From Actinomycetota bacterium (GTDB taxonomy: Bacteria; Actinomycetota; Nitriliruptoria; Nitriliruptorales; JAHWKO01): a stretch of DNA of 7,322 bases. Below are positions 1 to 6,319 of the stretch, in pieces. Positions within the stretch are counted from its first letter, which is position 1; every line of letters starts with the position of its first letter. The position numbers and the translations under genes were made by a program. The notes beneath the pieces are model-generated. The model ran no database searches. It saw nothing but the letters and a program-made list of their open reading frames with translations, and was not told the origin of the DNA. Location: assembly GCA_019347855.1 (NCBI GenBank), contig JAHWKO010000102.1:1-7322 (forward strand). The letters run 5' to 3'.

Positions 1-30
1 GTACTGACCGAAGTTTCGGCGCTACGCGGC

Positions 31-57
31 GTGATACGGATAGCTGTGTGGTGTCAA
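31..57 (-). promoter_or_regulatory. Candidate promoter facing off the left edge
   Basis: Read on the minus strand, a perfect TTGACA (52-57) is followed after 15 nt by TATCAC (31-36), resembling -35 and -10 boxes of a housekeeping sigma factor. The 15-nt spacer is shorter than the usual 16-18 nt, which weakens the call. The region is less GC-rich than the genes around it. It would drive a minus-strand gene starting left of the window. A near-palindrome, CCGAAGTTTCGG (8-19), lies where the early transcript would begin and could be an operator or a leader hairpin. Confidence 0.3.
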
Positions 58-106
58 ACAGCGGGGCTAGATGTGACTAGTAACCGTGTAGTCGACGTCG
101 GAAGTG

Positions 107-141
107 CCCGGAACGCCCGGGTGGGTAGCCCGCGCGGCTAC
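107..141 (-). terminator. Tandem hairpins after the last kinase gene
   Basis: Two inverted repeats follow the kinase stop codon within about 45 nt. The first is GTAGCC/GGCTAC (125-130 and 136-141, 5-nt loop). The second is CCCGG/CCGGG (107-111 and 117-121, 5-nt loop). Position and strength fit a transcription end for the minus-strand gene cluster. Neither hairpin is followed by a T-run, so this is not a classical intrinsic terminator. U-less hairpins have been proposed as terminators in high-GC actinobacteria, but short GC-rich stems also arise by chance. Confidence 0.35.
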
Positions 142-152
142 GCGGAGCGTGG

Positions 153-1754
153 TCAGTCAGCCGCGGTGAGTTCGATCACGAACCGCGCCCCGACCTCGCC
201 CGGCTCCGCACGGACGGTGCCGTCCATCGCCTCGACCAGGTGGCGCACGATGTAGAGACCGAGCCCGACGCCGCCCTCGTCGCGGACACGCGTGTCCACG
301 TCCTCGCCCTGGACGAACCGGCCGAAGATCCGGGACGTGTCGGCAGGCAGCCCGACGCCTTCGTCCTCCACGGCGATCACGACCTTGCGGTTCCGACGGT
401 GGGCGACCAGCCGCACGACACCCCCGCCCGGCGAGTAGCGCACGGCGTTGTCGAGGAGGTGTCCGACGGCTTGCTCCACCGAGCGGCGGTCCGCCTCGGC
501 GCGCAGGGGTCGCTCGATGTCGGTCTCGACGTCATGGGTCGGTGCGCGTGCTGCCGTGTCAGCCGCGGCCCGCTCCAGAGCCGGCGCCAGATCCACCGGA
601 CGGGTCGAGAGTGACGAGCTGATGCCCGCCTCGAGGTGACCCGCGAAGATGATCCGCTCGATCAACCGCTCGAGGTGACGGGTGTGCCGGGCGACGGTGC
701 GCAACGCCTCCTGCCGGGTCTCGGCCGGGATGCCCTCGCCTTTCGCTACGAGCGTCTGCAGCATCCCGTTCATCACGGTCAGCGGCGTGCGCAGCTCGTG
801 GCCGGTGACCGCGAGGAACGCGCGCTTCGCCTCGTCGGCCTCACGGCGTGCGCGGCGGATCCGGGCGCCCTGCACGACGAACATCCCGACGACCAGGATC
901 GCCAACGCCGCCACGGCTGGGACCGCAGCAGCGGCCGCCCGGTAGCCCTCAGCCACGGGCGAGAACGACGCCGCATCCTGGTGGACGACCAGCGACCAGC
1001 CCGCCGCCACCGGGGCGTACGCGGCGAACGCCTCCACCTCCGCTTCCCCGACGTACTCGACCCATCCGGGACCGTCCGCTGCGAGCGCGACCGGGCGACG
1101 CAGGTTCGGGCCAGCTTGTGGGACCGTCTCGAGCCCCGCGCCCGGCCGCAGCACCGTCCCGTCTGGACCCACCAAGGCCAGGCGCGCCCCGTCCGGCACC
1201 GGCAGCTCGGCCAGCTCGCCGAGGAGCCCCGCGCCCTCCTCGAGGCGCGCCGTTCCGATCAACGCCCCAGCCGGCCCCTCGCCGACCGGCACCCCGACCT
1301 GCACCACGGGCTCCCGGACGAGCGCGTCCTGGACGACGCCCGAGACGACGACCACCCCGCGTAGCGCCCCCCCCACGACCGCCACCTCAGCACGTGGCAG
1401 CCCGACGAGCGCCGCCTCACCGGACGTCGCGGCGACCACCCGCCCGGACCCATCGACCACGTAGGCGCCATCGAGCACCGGGTCCGCGGCGACCGCGGCC
1501 GTCAGCCGGTCGTCCACCCCGGGGCCGGACACGCCATCCAGTGATCCCGCCGCAGCCTCAGCGGAAGCGCGGAAGCCTTCGATCCAGTCCGCGAGGTCGG
1601 ACGCCGCGGCCTCGACGTACCGGACGCGCTCGTCGACGCGGGGCGCCGACACGCCCTCTGTCTGACGGGCGACGAGGAACACCGCGGCGACGGCCAGTGC
1701 CGCCGCCAGCACCGCGACGGCGGCGACGGACGTGATCGTCCGGAGACGCTCCAC
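153..1754 (-). CDS. Membrane sensor histidine kinase (dCache-like sensor)
   Basis: A 533-residue two-component sensor kinase that should autophosphorylate on a histidine in response to an extracytoplasmic signal. A membrane helix (about 10-29) and a second one (about 271-295) bracket a roughly 240-residue outer domain. That domain has two PAS-like halves, ending in the YAPV...GW-LVV pattern typical of dCache domains. No HAMP domain follows: only about 24 Arg/Ala-rich residues separate the second helix from the HisKA H-box GHELRTPLT, phospho-acceptor His319. The HATPase domain is complete: N-box HLLDNAVRYSP (Asn436), G1 box DEGVG (464-468), F-box IFGRF (476-480) and G2 box GGVGLGL (494-500). 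The start is GTG, set by GAGGAG 5 nt upstream. It is a paralogue of the kinase at 3891-5477. It lies 54 nt after the DUF916-like gene and has no response regulator partner in view. Family assignment is firm; the ligand is unknown. Confidence 0.93.
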   Translation of the reverse strand: MERLRTITSVAAVAVLAAALAVAAVFLVARQTEGVSAPRVDERVRYVEAAASDLADWIEGFRASAEAAAGSLDGVSGPGVDDRLTAAVAADPVLDGAYVVDGSGRVVAATSGEAALVGLPRAEVAVVGGALRGVVVVSGVVQDALVREPVVQVGVPVGEGPAGALIGTARLEEGAGLLGELAELPVPDGARLALVGPDGTVLRPGAGLETVPQAGPNLRRPVALAADGPGWVEYVGEAEVEAFAAYAPVAAGWSLVVHQDAASFSPVAEGYRAAAAAVPAVAALAILVVGMFVVQGARIRRARREADEAKRAFLAVTGHELRTPLTVMNGMLQTLVAKGEGIPAETRQEALRTVARHTRHLERLIERIIFAGHLEAGISSSLSTRPVDLAPALERAAADTAARAPTHDVETDIERPLRAEADRRSVEQAVGHLLDNAVRYSPGGGVVRLVAHRRNRKVVIAVEDEGVGLPADTSRIFGRFVQGEDVDTRVRDEGGVGLGLYIVRHLVEAMDGTVRAEPGEVGARFVIELTAAD

Positions 1755-1759
1755 GCGCG

Positions 1760-1765
1760 CTCCTC
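1760..1765 (-). promoter_or_regulatory. Ribosome binding site of the downstream kinase
   Basis: GAGGAG on the minus strand lies 5 nt before the GTG codon at 1752-1754. It fixes a GTG start for this kinase, immediately ahead of the first membrane helix. Confidence 0.7.
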
Positions 1766-1799
1766 GTACGGGTCGGATGAGACTACGGGTACAGGTCGG
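1766..1799. repeat. Imperfect 11-bp direct repeat before the second kinase
   Basis: GTACGGGTCGG (1766-1776) and GTACAGGTCGG (1789-1799) differ at one base and start 23 bp apart. A further partial copy, TACGGGT (1784-1790), lies between them. The repeat fills most of the 54-nt gap between the DUF916-like gene and the kinase gene, just upstream of the kinase ribosome binding site. Direct repeats of this kind can be regulator sites, for example for an OmpR-type response regulator. With a gap this short and GC-rich, chance is a real alternative. Confidence 0.4.
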
Positions 1800-1808
1800 C
1801 AGGCCGTG

Positions 1809-3137
1809 TTAGGCGTGGGGTGTCTCACGGGACCCGTCGTGCGCTCGCACGGCGCGCAACAGTTCCTCGCGGGTGTCGGGCGCGAGCACCGCTGTCTTGG
1901 GATCCTCGGCGATCGCGTCCCGGCCGTAGGACGCGGCTGCTGCGATCAACGCCTCGCGTCGTTGGTCGGGGTGCTCCAGCGCATCGAGCAGCGCGGGCAG
2001 CGCGTCACCGGACGCTTCGTGACTGGCCAACGCCAGCCGGGCGAACGCCTCGTGGTCGCCCACTCGCCGAGCTCGCTTCAAGGCCGAGACCAGGGCGAGC
2101 TCCGCGTCCCCGTTCCCCTCCAGACCGCCGGGGGCGTCCGCCTCCCCGCGGACCGCTTGACCGAGGCCAGCGACCAGCCGTTCCAGCCGACGGATGTCCC
2201 GCTCGAGCCGCGCGGTCCGGCTCTCGTGCCCGCGCCACCACCTGGCGACGGCGATCGCCGCTGCGAGCACCAGCAACGCCGCGAGGATGAAGCCCCACCT
2301 GACGACCAGCTCGTCGGCTGCGACCTGCCGTAGCTCACCGGAGACGTCCTCGACCACCACCGGGAGATCCATGTTCCCGGCCACGAGCGGTGCCGGGAGC
2401 TCCGCGACGAACATCTCCTCGGAGTCGCTCAGGACGGCTCGCGGCCCGCGAGCTTGCTGACCCCCGACGGTCACGTGGGGGCTGATCTTGATCGGCCCGT
2501 CGTTGCGGACGGTGACCGTGATGGCGAGCGACCGCGGCCACCAGGTCGAGTCGATGACCGCATCGACGTCGGCGATCACGAACGAGCGGTCGACCTCCCC
2601 AGGGACGGTGACGTAGATGCGCGTCGCGATCTGCTGCACGAGGGTCGCGTCGGCCGTCTCGGTGACGGTCTCGGCGATCGCCACCCCGACGTGGTCTCCG
2701 GGTTCGACACCGGTCGGTGGGACCTGGACCGAGAGTTCGACGCCGATGGTGCCGGCGGGGGGCAGGGTCACCTCGGCACGCTCGAACGACGCCCACGTGC
2801 CGACGCCGGTCTGGTCGTCGTCGCCCTGGACCACGGTCGGGACGCCGTCGACGAAGCGGAGGTCTCGGGTCGACAGGCGCACCGTCATCTCGTCGCTCGT
2901 GGGGTTCACGAGGTTCGCGCTCCACGTGTCGCGTTCCCCCGGGGACAGCGTGGTCACGAACCACGTCCCGTTGTGGGGGTCGTCGGGCGCGCGCTCCGCC
3001 GGGACGAGGGTCACCGCGGGAGCATCCGACGGCGACGGGCTCGGGCCCGGTTCTTGTGCGGACGCCGGTCCGAGGATCACGCCTGCGAGGAGGACCGAGG
3101 CGACCGCCACCAGCCGTGCACGCCACGGGCGGGTCAT
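1809..3137 (-). CDS. DUF916-like membrane-anchored envelope protein
   Basis: A 442-residue exported protein anchored by one C-terminal helix. A Sec signal peptide (1-27, likely cleaved after ASA) precedes a short Pro/Ser linker. Residues about 42-178 look like the DUF916 (WxL-protein peptidoglycan-binding) beta-sandwich: a WFVTTLSPGE start, Asn/Val-rich strands, a TWASF segment, an LPPAG turn, then VPPTGVEPGDHVG. A second beta-rich domain follows (about 184-265). The membrane helix is about 281-301. The remaining 140 residues are cytoplasmic: a charged, probably coiled-coil helix (305-330), then an Ala/Leu-rich helical region. Family members in other bacteria usually end soon after the membrane helix, so this tail is notable. 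In Firmicutes, DUF916 proteins help display WxL proteins on the cell wall; that role is only an analogy here. Its ATG overlaps the stop codon of the preceding secreted-protein gene (ATGA), indicating coupled translation and a possible complex. Confidence 0.8.
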   Translation of the reverse strand: MTRPWRARLVAVASVLLAGVILGPASAQEPGPSPSPSDAPAVTLVPAERAPDDPHNGTWFVTTLSPGERDTWSANLVNPTSDEMTVRLSTRDLRFVDGVPTVVQGDDDQTGVGTWASFERAEVTLPPAGTIGVELSVQVPPTGVEPGDHVGVAIAETVTETADATLVQQIATRIYVTVPGEVDRSFVIADVDAVIDSTWWPRSLAITVTVRNDGPIKISPHVTVGGQQARGPRAVLSDSEEMFVAELPAPLVAGNMDLPVVVEDVSGELRQVAADELVVRWGFILAALLVLAAAIAVARWWRGHESRTARLERDIRRLERLVAGLGQAVRGEADAPGGLEGNGDAELALVSALKRARRVGDHEAFARLALASHEASGDALPALLDALEHPDQRREALIAAAASYGRDAIAEDPKTAVLAPDTREELLRAVRAHDGSRETPHA

Positions 3138-3832
3138 TGGATCAGCAGCACCGTGACGACCGGACGCTCGGCCGGATCCCCGGCGGGATCAGCGGGTAGC
3201 TCGACCGTGCCGGCCGCCTCGTACAGGCCCTGGTAGCGCTCGGCCGACCGTTGTCCGGCGATCCAGAAGAGAGGGCCTCCCCCGACGGACACGTGCTCCG
3301 GCGTCCGCGGGACGCCCGCGCTCCCCACGGTCCGGAGTGACGGAGGGGCGACCTCCACCTCCCCGTCCGGGCTCGTCACGACCACCCACCAGCCGCCGTC
3401 GATCCCAGCGGCGTCCGTCTCCGTCACCTGGACGCGGAGGTCCCGGATGGCGACCGGTCCTTCGCCGCCCGCGGCGCGCCGGGCCGTTCCCAACGCTGAA
3501 CGCAGGACACGTGTGCCGGTCAGGTCGGGCGGGGGCGGCGGTTCCGAGGCGACCGGGGCCGATGGAGGTCGTGCGTTCGGTCCGTTGTCGGAGGTGGCGG
3601 GTCCGCGGTCGTTGCCTGGTGCAGGATCCTCGCCCGCCGGACCGGGCCCGCCACCGGTCCCGTCCTCGTCCCGATCCTGCCCGGGCGGGGTCTGGGGCGC
3701 GCGACCGCCGGGTGGTTCGCTGGGGCGCCCACGCTCCGATGGAACCTCACCCGCCTGCAGGGCGGTGATGCCGGGACCGGCCAGCGCCAACGCCGTGGCG
3801 AGCAGGATCGCAGCCCCCGTCCGTGCTCGCAC
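3134..3832 (-). CDS. Secreted protein with disordered linker, unknown function
   Basis: A 232-residue protein I do not recognise. Residues 1-27 form a Sec signal peptide (Arg-rich start, Ala/Leu core, likely cleavage after LQA). There is no lipobox cysteine and no second membrane helix, so it should be released or held by a partner. Residues about 28-103 are a low-complexity Pro/Gly/Asp/Glu linker, compatible with spanning or lying in the cell wall. Residues about 104-232 look like a small folded domain, with beta-strand segments such as VAIRDLRVQVTET, GGWWVVVTSPDGEVEVA and VVTVLLIQ. It contains no cysteines and I see no catalytic motif. The GTG start is set by GGGAGG 6 nt upstream. Its TGA overlaps the ATG of the DUF916-like gene, so the two products are probably made in fixed ratio and may interact. 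It lies 58 nt after a histidine kinase gene. The reading frame is confident; the function is open. Confidence 0.8.
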   Translation of the reverse strand: MRARTGAAILLATALALAGPGITALQAGEVPSERGRPSEPPGGRAPQTPPGQDRDEDGTGGGPGPAGEDPAPGNDRGPATSDNGPNARPPSAPVASEPPPPPDLTGTRVLRSALGTARRAAGGEGPVAIRDLRVQVTETDAAGIDGGWWVVVTSPDGEVEVAPPSLRTVGSAGVPRTPEHVSVGGGPLFWIAGQRSAERYQGLYEAAGTVELPADPAGDPAERPVVTVLLIQ

Positions 3833-3838
3833 CCTCGA

Positions 3839-3844
3839 CCTCCC
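3839..3844 (-). promoter_or_regulatory. Ribosome binding site of the secreted-protein gene
   Basis: GGGAGG on the minus strand lies 6 nt before the GTG at 3830-3832, supporting that start and hence an N-terminus that is a complete signal peptide. Confidence 0.7.
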
Positions 3845-3862
3845 ACTCCGTCCGCTCAGTAT

Positions 3863-3881
3863 GCGTCGTCACCCGCGACGC
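3863..3881 (-). terminator. Intergenic hairpin after the first kinase gene
   Basis: GCGTCG (3863-3868) and CGACGC (3876-3881) form a 6-bp stem with a 7-nt loop, starting about 9 nt after the kinase stop codon. Flanking ATGC/GCAT (3861-3864 and 3883-3886) offers an alternative, longer bulged pairing. No T-run follows on the minus strand. It could be a partial terminator or an mRNA-processing or stabilising structure that sets kinase expression apart from the secreted pair, or a chance stem in GC-rich DNA. Confidence 0.3.
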
Positions 3882-3890
3882 TGCATCGGG

Positions 3891-5477
3891 TCATGCCATG
3901 TCAGCCGGGAGCGACACCACGAAACGAGCTCCACGCGGCGGCCGGTTCTCGGCTCGGACCGATCCGCCCATCAGTTCCACGAGGGTCCGGACGATGTGCA
4001 GCCCGAGCCCGACCCCTCCCTCGTCGACCGTCCGTGTGGTGACGGTCTCGCCCTGGACGAACCGGCCGAAGATCGCGTCGGCGTCCGCTGGTAGTCCCAC
4101 ACCCTCGTCCTGGACGACGATCTCGACCTGTCGCCTGACCTGCTTCGCCGTCACGGTGATCGTCCCGCCGCTCGGGGAGTAGCGGACGGCGTTGTCCAGG
4201 AGGTGGTAGAGGACCTGATCGAGGGCCTTGGCGTCGGCGTGCGCGGTCAGCGGTTCCTCGACGTCGAGCTCGATCCGGTGGGCAGGTGCCAGAGCGGCGT
4301 GATCCTCGGCCGCGCGGCGGACCGTGCGACCCACGTCGGTCCGTCTGGGTGTGACCATCGCCCTCGCGTCGCTCTCGAGCTGGGCCGCGTACAGCAACCG
4401 TTCCACGAGATGGTCCAACACACGGCCCTGCCGGTCGATCGTGCGCAGCATCTCGAGCCGGTTCCGCTCCGGCAGGTGCTCCCACCGGTTGACCAGCGTC
4501 TCGCCGAGGCCTCGCACGACCGTGAGCGGGGTCCGAAGTTCGTGCCCGGCGACGGCCAGCAGGGAACGCTTCGCGGACTCGGCGCGGTGCTCGGCACGCC
4601 GCGCGCGGAGCTCGCCGAGTGCCAACCCGCCGATCGCGACGGTGGCGACGGTGCCGAGGACGGTCGCGGCGACCCAGAACGGCCGTCGGAGGGGCGAGCG
4701 GAAGGCGTCGCGCGGCTCGAACGCCACGAGCCGCCATTCCTCCCGGACCGGCGCGTACACCGCGGCCATGACGACGTCGGCCTCCCCCCGGTACGCGGGG
4801 ACGACCCCGGTCGCCTGCGCCTCGACCGGCGGGTTGGTGTTGGGGTCGTTGGCGCCCACGGAACGAACGGCACCCTCGCCCGCCACCACGGCCCCAGAGC
4901 CCGTCACGAGCGCCAGCTGTGAGGACGAGCCGGCCCAGCCGCCCGTCAGGAGCTCGGCGATCGGACCCTGGGTCGGGTCGATCCGGGACACGAGCGCCCC
5001 GCTGGGGCGTCCCTCGGGGTCGAGCACCGGGACGGCCAGGTACACGAAGATCCGGTCGTCAGGCGAGCGCAGGATCCCCGAGACCGCGACGGTGCCGCCG
5101 AGCGCCCGGTCGATCGTCCGCCCTTCGAGCTGCTGCCCCAGCAGGGCGGCGGAGTCCGGAGGCGCGACACGGACGATCCCGTCGGGGCCGATGACGACCA
5201 ACGTGCCGCCCAACGGACCGGGGGAGGAGACGAGGGCCTCGGCGGTCTCCAGCCCTCCCGTGTCGGGGTCGGTGGTGAGCGGACCGATGGCGGCCGCCAT
5301 GAGATCCAACTGCTGGACGGTGGAGTCCACGACGCGACCGAGCGCGTCTGCGACGGTCTCGACGGTGGCTCGCCGCTCGGACAGGCGCGCCGACGTCGCG
5401 TCGCTCAGGGACCGATCGATCAGGACGAGCCCAGACAGGGACGCCACGACCACCGCAGCGATCGCGGCGATGCGCAC
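3891..5477 (-). CDS. Membrane sensor histidine kinase (dCache-like sensor), paralogue
   Basis: A 528-residue sensor kinase with the same architecture as the one at 153-1754. The first membrane helix is about residues 4-21, the outer two-lobed domain about 25-262, and the second helix about 265-288. A short charged helix then leads to HisKA, with no HAMP domain. The H-box GHELRTPLTVV gives phospho-acceptor His312. The ATP-binding domain is intact: HLLDNAVRYSP (Asn429), DEGVG (457-461), IFGRF (469-473), GGVGLGL (487-493). The sensor half aligns visibly with its paralogue (for example VSGIL against VSGVV, and the YAPV...W-LV end) but has diverged much more than the kinase half. The GTG start has GAGGTGG 6 nt upstream. 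It begins 47 nt after cbiO, so it could be read through from the transporter operon. It has no response regulator in the window, and its signal cannot be told from sequence. Whether it senses anything related to the transporter is unknown. Confidence 0.93.
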   Translation of the reverse strand: MRIAAIAAVVVASLSGLVLIDRSLSDATSARLSERRATVETVADALGRVVDSTVQQLDLMAAAIGPLTTDPDTGGLETAEALVSSPGPLGGTLVVIGPDGIVRVAPPDSAALLGQQLEGRTIDRALGGTVAVSGILRSPDDRIFVYLAVPVLDPEGRPSGALVSRIDPTQGPIAELLTGGWAGSSSQLALVTGSGAVVAGEGAVRSVGANDPNTNPPVEAQATGVVPAYRGEADVVMAAVYAPVREEWRLVAFEPRDAFRSPLRRPFWVAATVLGTVATVAIGGLALGELRARRAEHRAESAKRSLLAVAGHELRTPLTVVRGLGETLVNRWEHLPERNRLEMLRTIDRQGRVLDHLVERLLYAAQLESDARAMVTPRRTDVGRTVRRAAEDHAALAPAHRIELDVEEPLTAHADAKALDQVLYHLLDNAVRYSPSGGTITVTAKQVRRQVEIVVQDEGVGLPADADAIFGRFVQGETVTTRTVDEGGVGLGLHIVRTLVELMGGSVRAENRPPRGARFVVSLPADMA

Positions 5478-5483
5478 CGCTGT

Positions 5484-5490
5484 CCACCTC
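5484..5490 (-). promoter_or_regulatory. Ribosome binding site of the first kinase
   Basis: GAGGTGG on the minus strand lies 6 nt before the GTG at 5475-5477 and decides the start. The GTG inside this site itself is out of frame with the kinase. Confidence 0.65.
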
Positions 5491-5524
5491 GTGATGGCTC
5501 CCCCCGCGCTCCGGACGCGTGATG

Positions 5525-6319
5525 CTACGGGAGGTCCCGGATGTCAGGCGACGGGCTCGCCGTCGGTGACGCGGTCGGCCTGGGGGTCCGGGGATCGAAC
5601 CCGAACGGCAGCTCCAGCCGGTGGGCGGCCAGGAGCTCCGCGTCCGCGAGAACCTCATCGGTCGGCCCGTCGGCTGCCACCCGACCGCCATCGATGACGA
5701 CGGCGCGTTCGCACAGCTCCAAGGCGAAGGGGAGGTCGTGGGTGATCACGAGCTGAGTGACGGCGAGGCTCCGGAGGACCTCGACGAGCTCGCGACGTCC
5801 CAACGGGTCCAGCCCGGAGGTGGGCTCATCCAGGACCAGCACGTCGGGGCGCATCGCCAGCACGGTCGCCAGGGCGACCCGCCGGCGCTCCCCTCCGCTC
5901 AGGTGGTGCGGGGCGCGGTCGGCGACGCCCCCGGCACGCACCGCCACGAGCGCCTCCTCGACCCGCGTCTCCAGCTCGGACCCACGCAGCCCCAGGTTCG
6001 CCGGACCGAACGCGACGTCCTCGCGGACCGTGGGCATGAAAAGCTGGTCGTCGGCGTCCTGGAACACCAGCCCCACCCGGCGCCGGATCTCGGTGAGCGT
6101 GCCGTCGGCCAGCGGGGTGCCGTCGATCTCGACCGCCCCCGCGTCGGCCCGGTGTATCCCGTTCAGGTGGAGGGCGAGGGTCGTCTTGCCCGCCCCGTTC
6201 GGTCCGAGCAGCGCCACCGTCTCGCCCGCGGCGACCTGGAGGTCGAGCCCGGACAGTGCCGGCGTGCCGTCGGGGTAGGTGAACGTGAGGCCACGGACGT
6301 CGATCGCGGGATGGCTCAT
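5525..6319 (-). CDS. cbiO: ECF cobalt/nickel transporter ATPase CbiO
   Basis: A 264-residue ABC ATPase that powers uptake of Co2+ or Ni2+ by the CbiMNQO-type transporter, on the cytoplasmic face of the membrane. All nucleotide-binding motifs are present: Walker A GPNGAGKTT (39-47), Q-loop Gln87 in VFQDADDQLF (a CbiO/EcfA hallmark), signature LSGGE (140-144), Walker B LVLDEP with Glu165, D-loop SGLD and H-loop His194. I chose the ATG at 6317-6319 rather than a start 23 codons upstream (6388). The protein then begins with the normal MSHPAIDVRGLTFTYPDG, and the ATG overlaps the cbiQ stop (ATGA). The longer form would add an Arg/Pro-rich leader inside cbiQ. The last 25 or so residues, PRTPRPTASPTASPSP and onward, are a Pro/Ser/Thr-rich tail not expected for the family. 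A single ATPase gene is visible, so it probably acts as a homodimer. Cobalt versus nickel cannot be settled from this subunit. Confidence 0.93.
   Translation of the reverse strand: MSHPAIDVRGLTFTYPDGTPALSGLDLQVAAGETVALLGPNGAGKTTLALHLNGIHRADAGAVEIDGTPLADGTLTEIRRRVGLVFQDADDQLFMPTVREDVAFGPANLGLRGSELETRVEEALVAVRAGGVADRAPHHLSGGERRRVALATVLAMRPDVLVLDEPTSGLDPLGRRELVEVLRSLAVTQLVITHDLPFALELCERAVVIDGGRVAADGPTDEVLADAELLAAHRLELPFGFDPRTPRPTASPTASPSPDIRDLP

Noticed and set aside
848..1735. Long plus-strand reading frame opposite the kinase at 153-1754
   Set aside because: Its product is almost entirely Arg/Pro/Ala/Ser with no domain, it is fully antisense to a kinase with all catalytic motifs, and long open frames on the opposite strand are expected in very GC-rich DNA.
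2454..3236. Plus-strand frame opposite the DUF916-like gene
   Set aside because: Arg/Asp/Gly/Val-rich shadow with no motif; it overlaps the junction of two genes whose ATGA overlap and signal peptides support the minus strand.
5505..5519. CGCG...CGCG hairpin after cbiO as a terminator
   Set aside because: Only a 4-bp stem with a 7-nt loop and no T-run; expected by chance at this GC content.
4324..5697. 457-codon plus-strand reading frame opposite the second kinase and the cbiO end
   Set aside because: It crosses two well-supported genes, is rich in Ser/Arg/Thr low-complexity sequence and shows no recognisable fold or signal.
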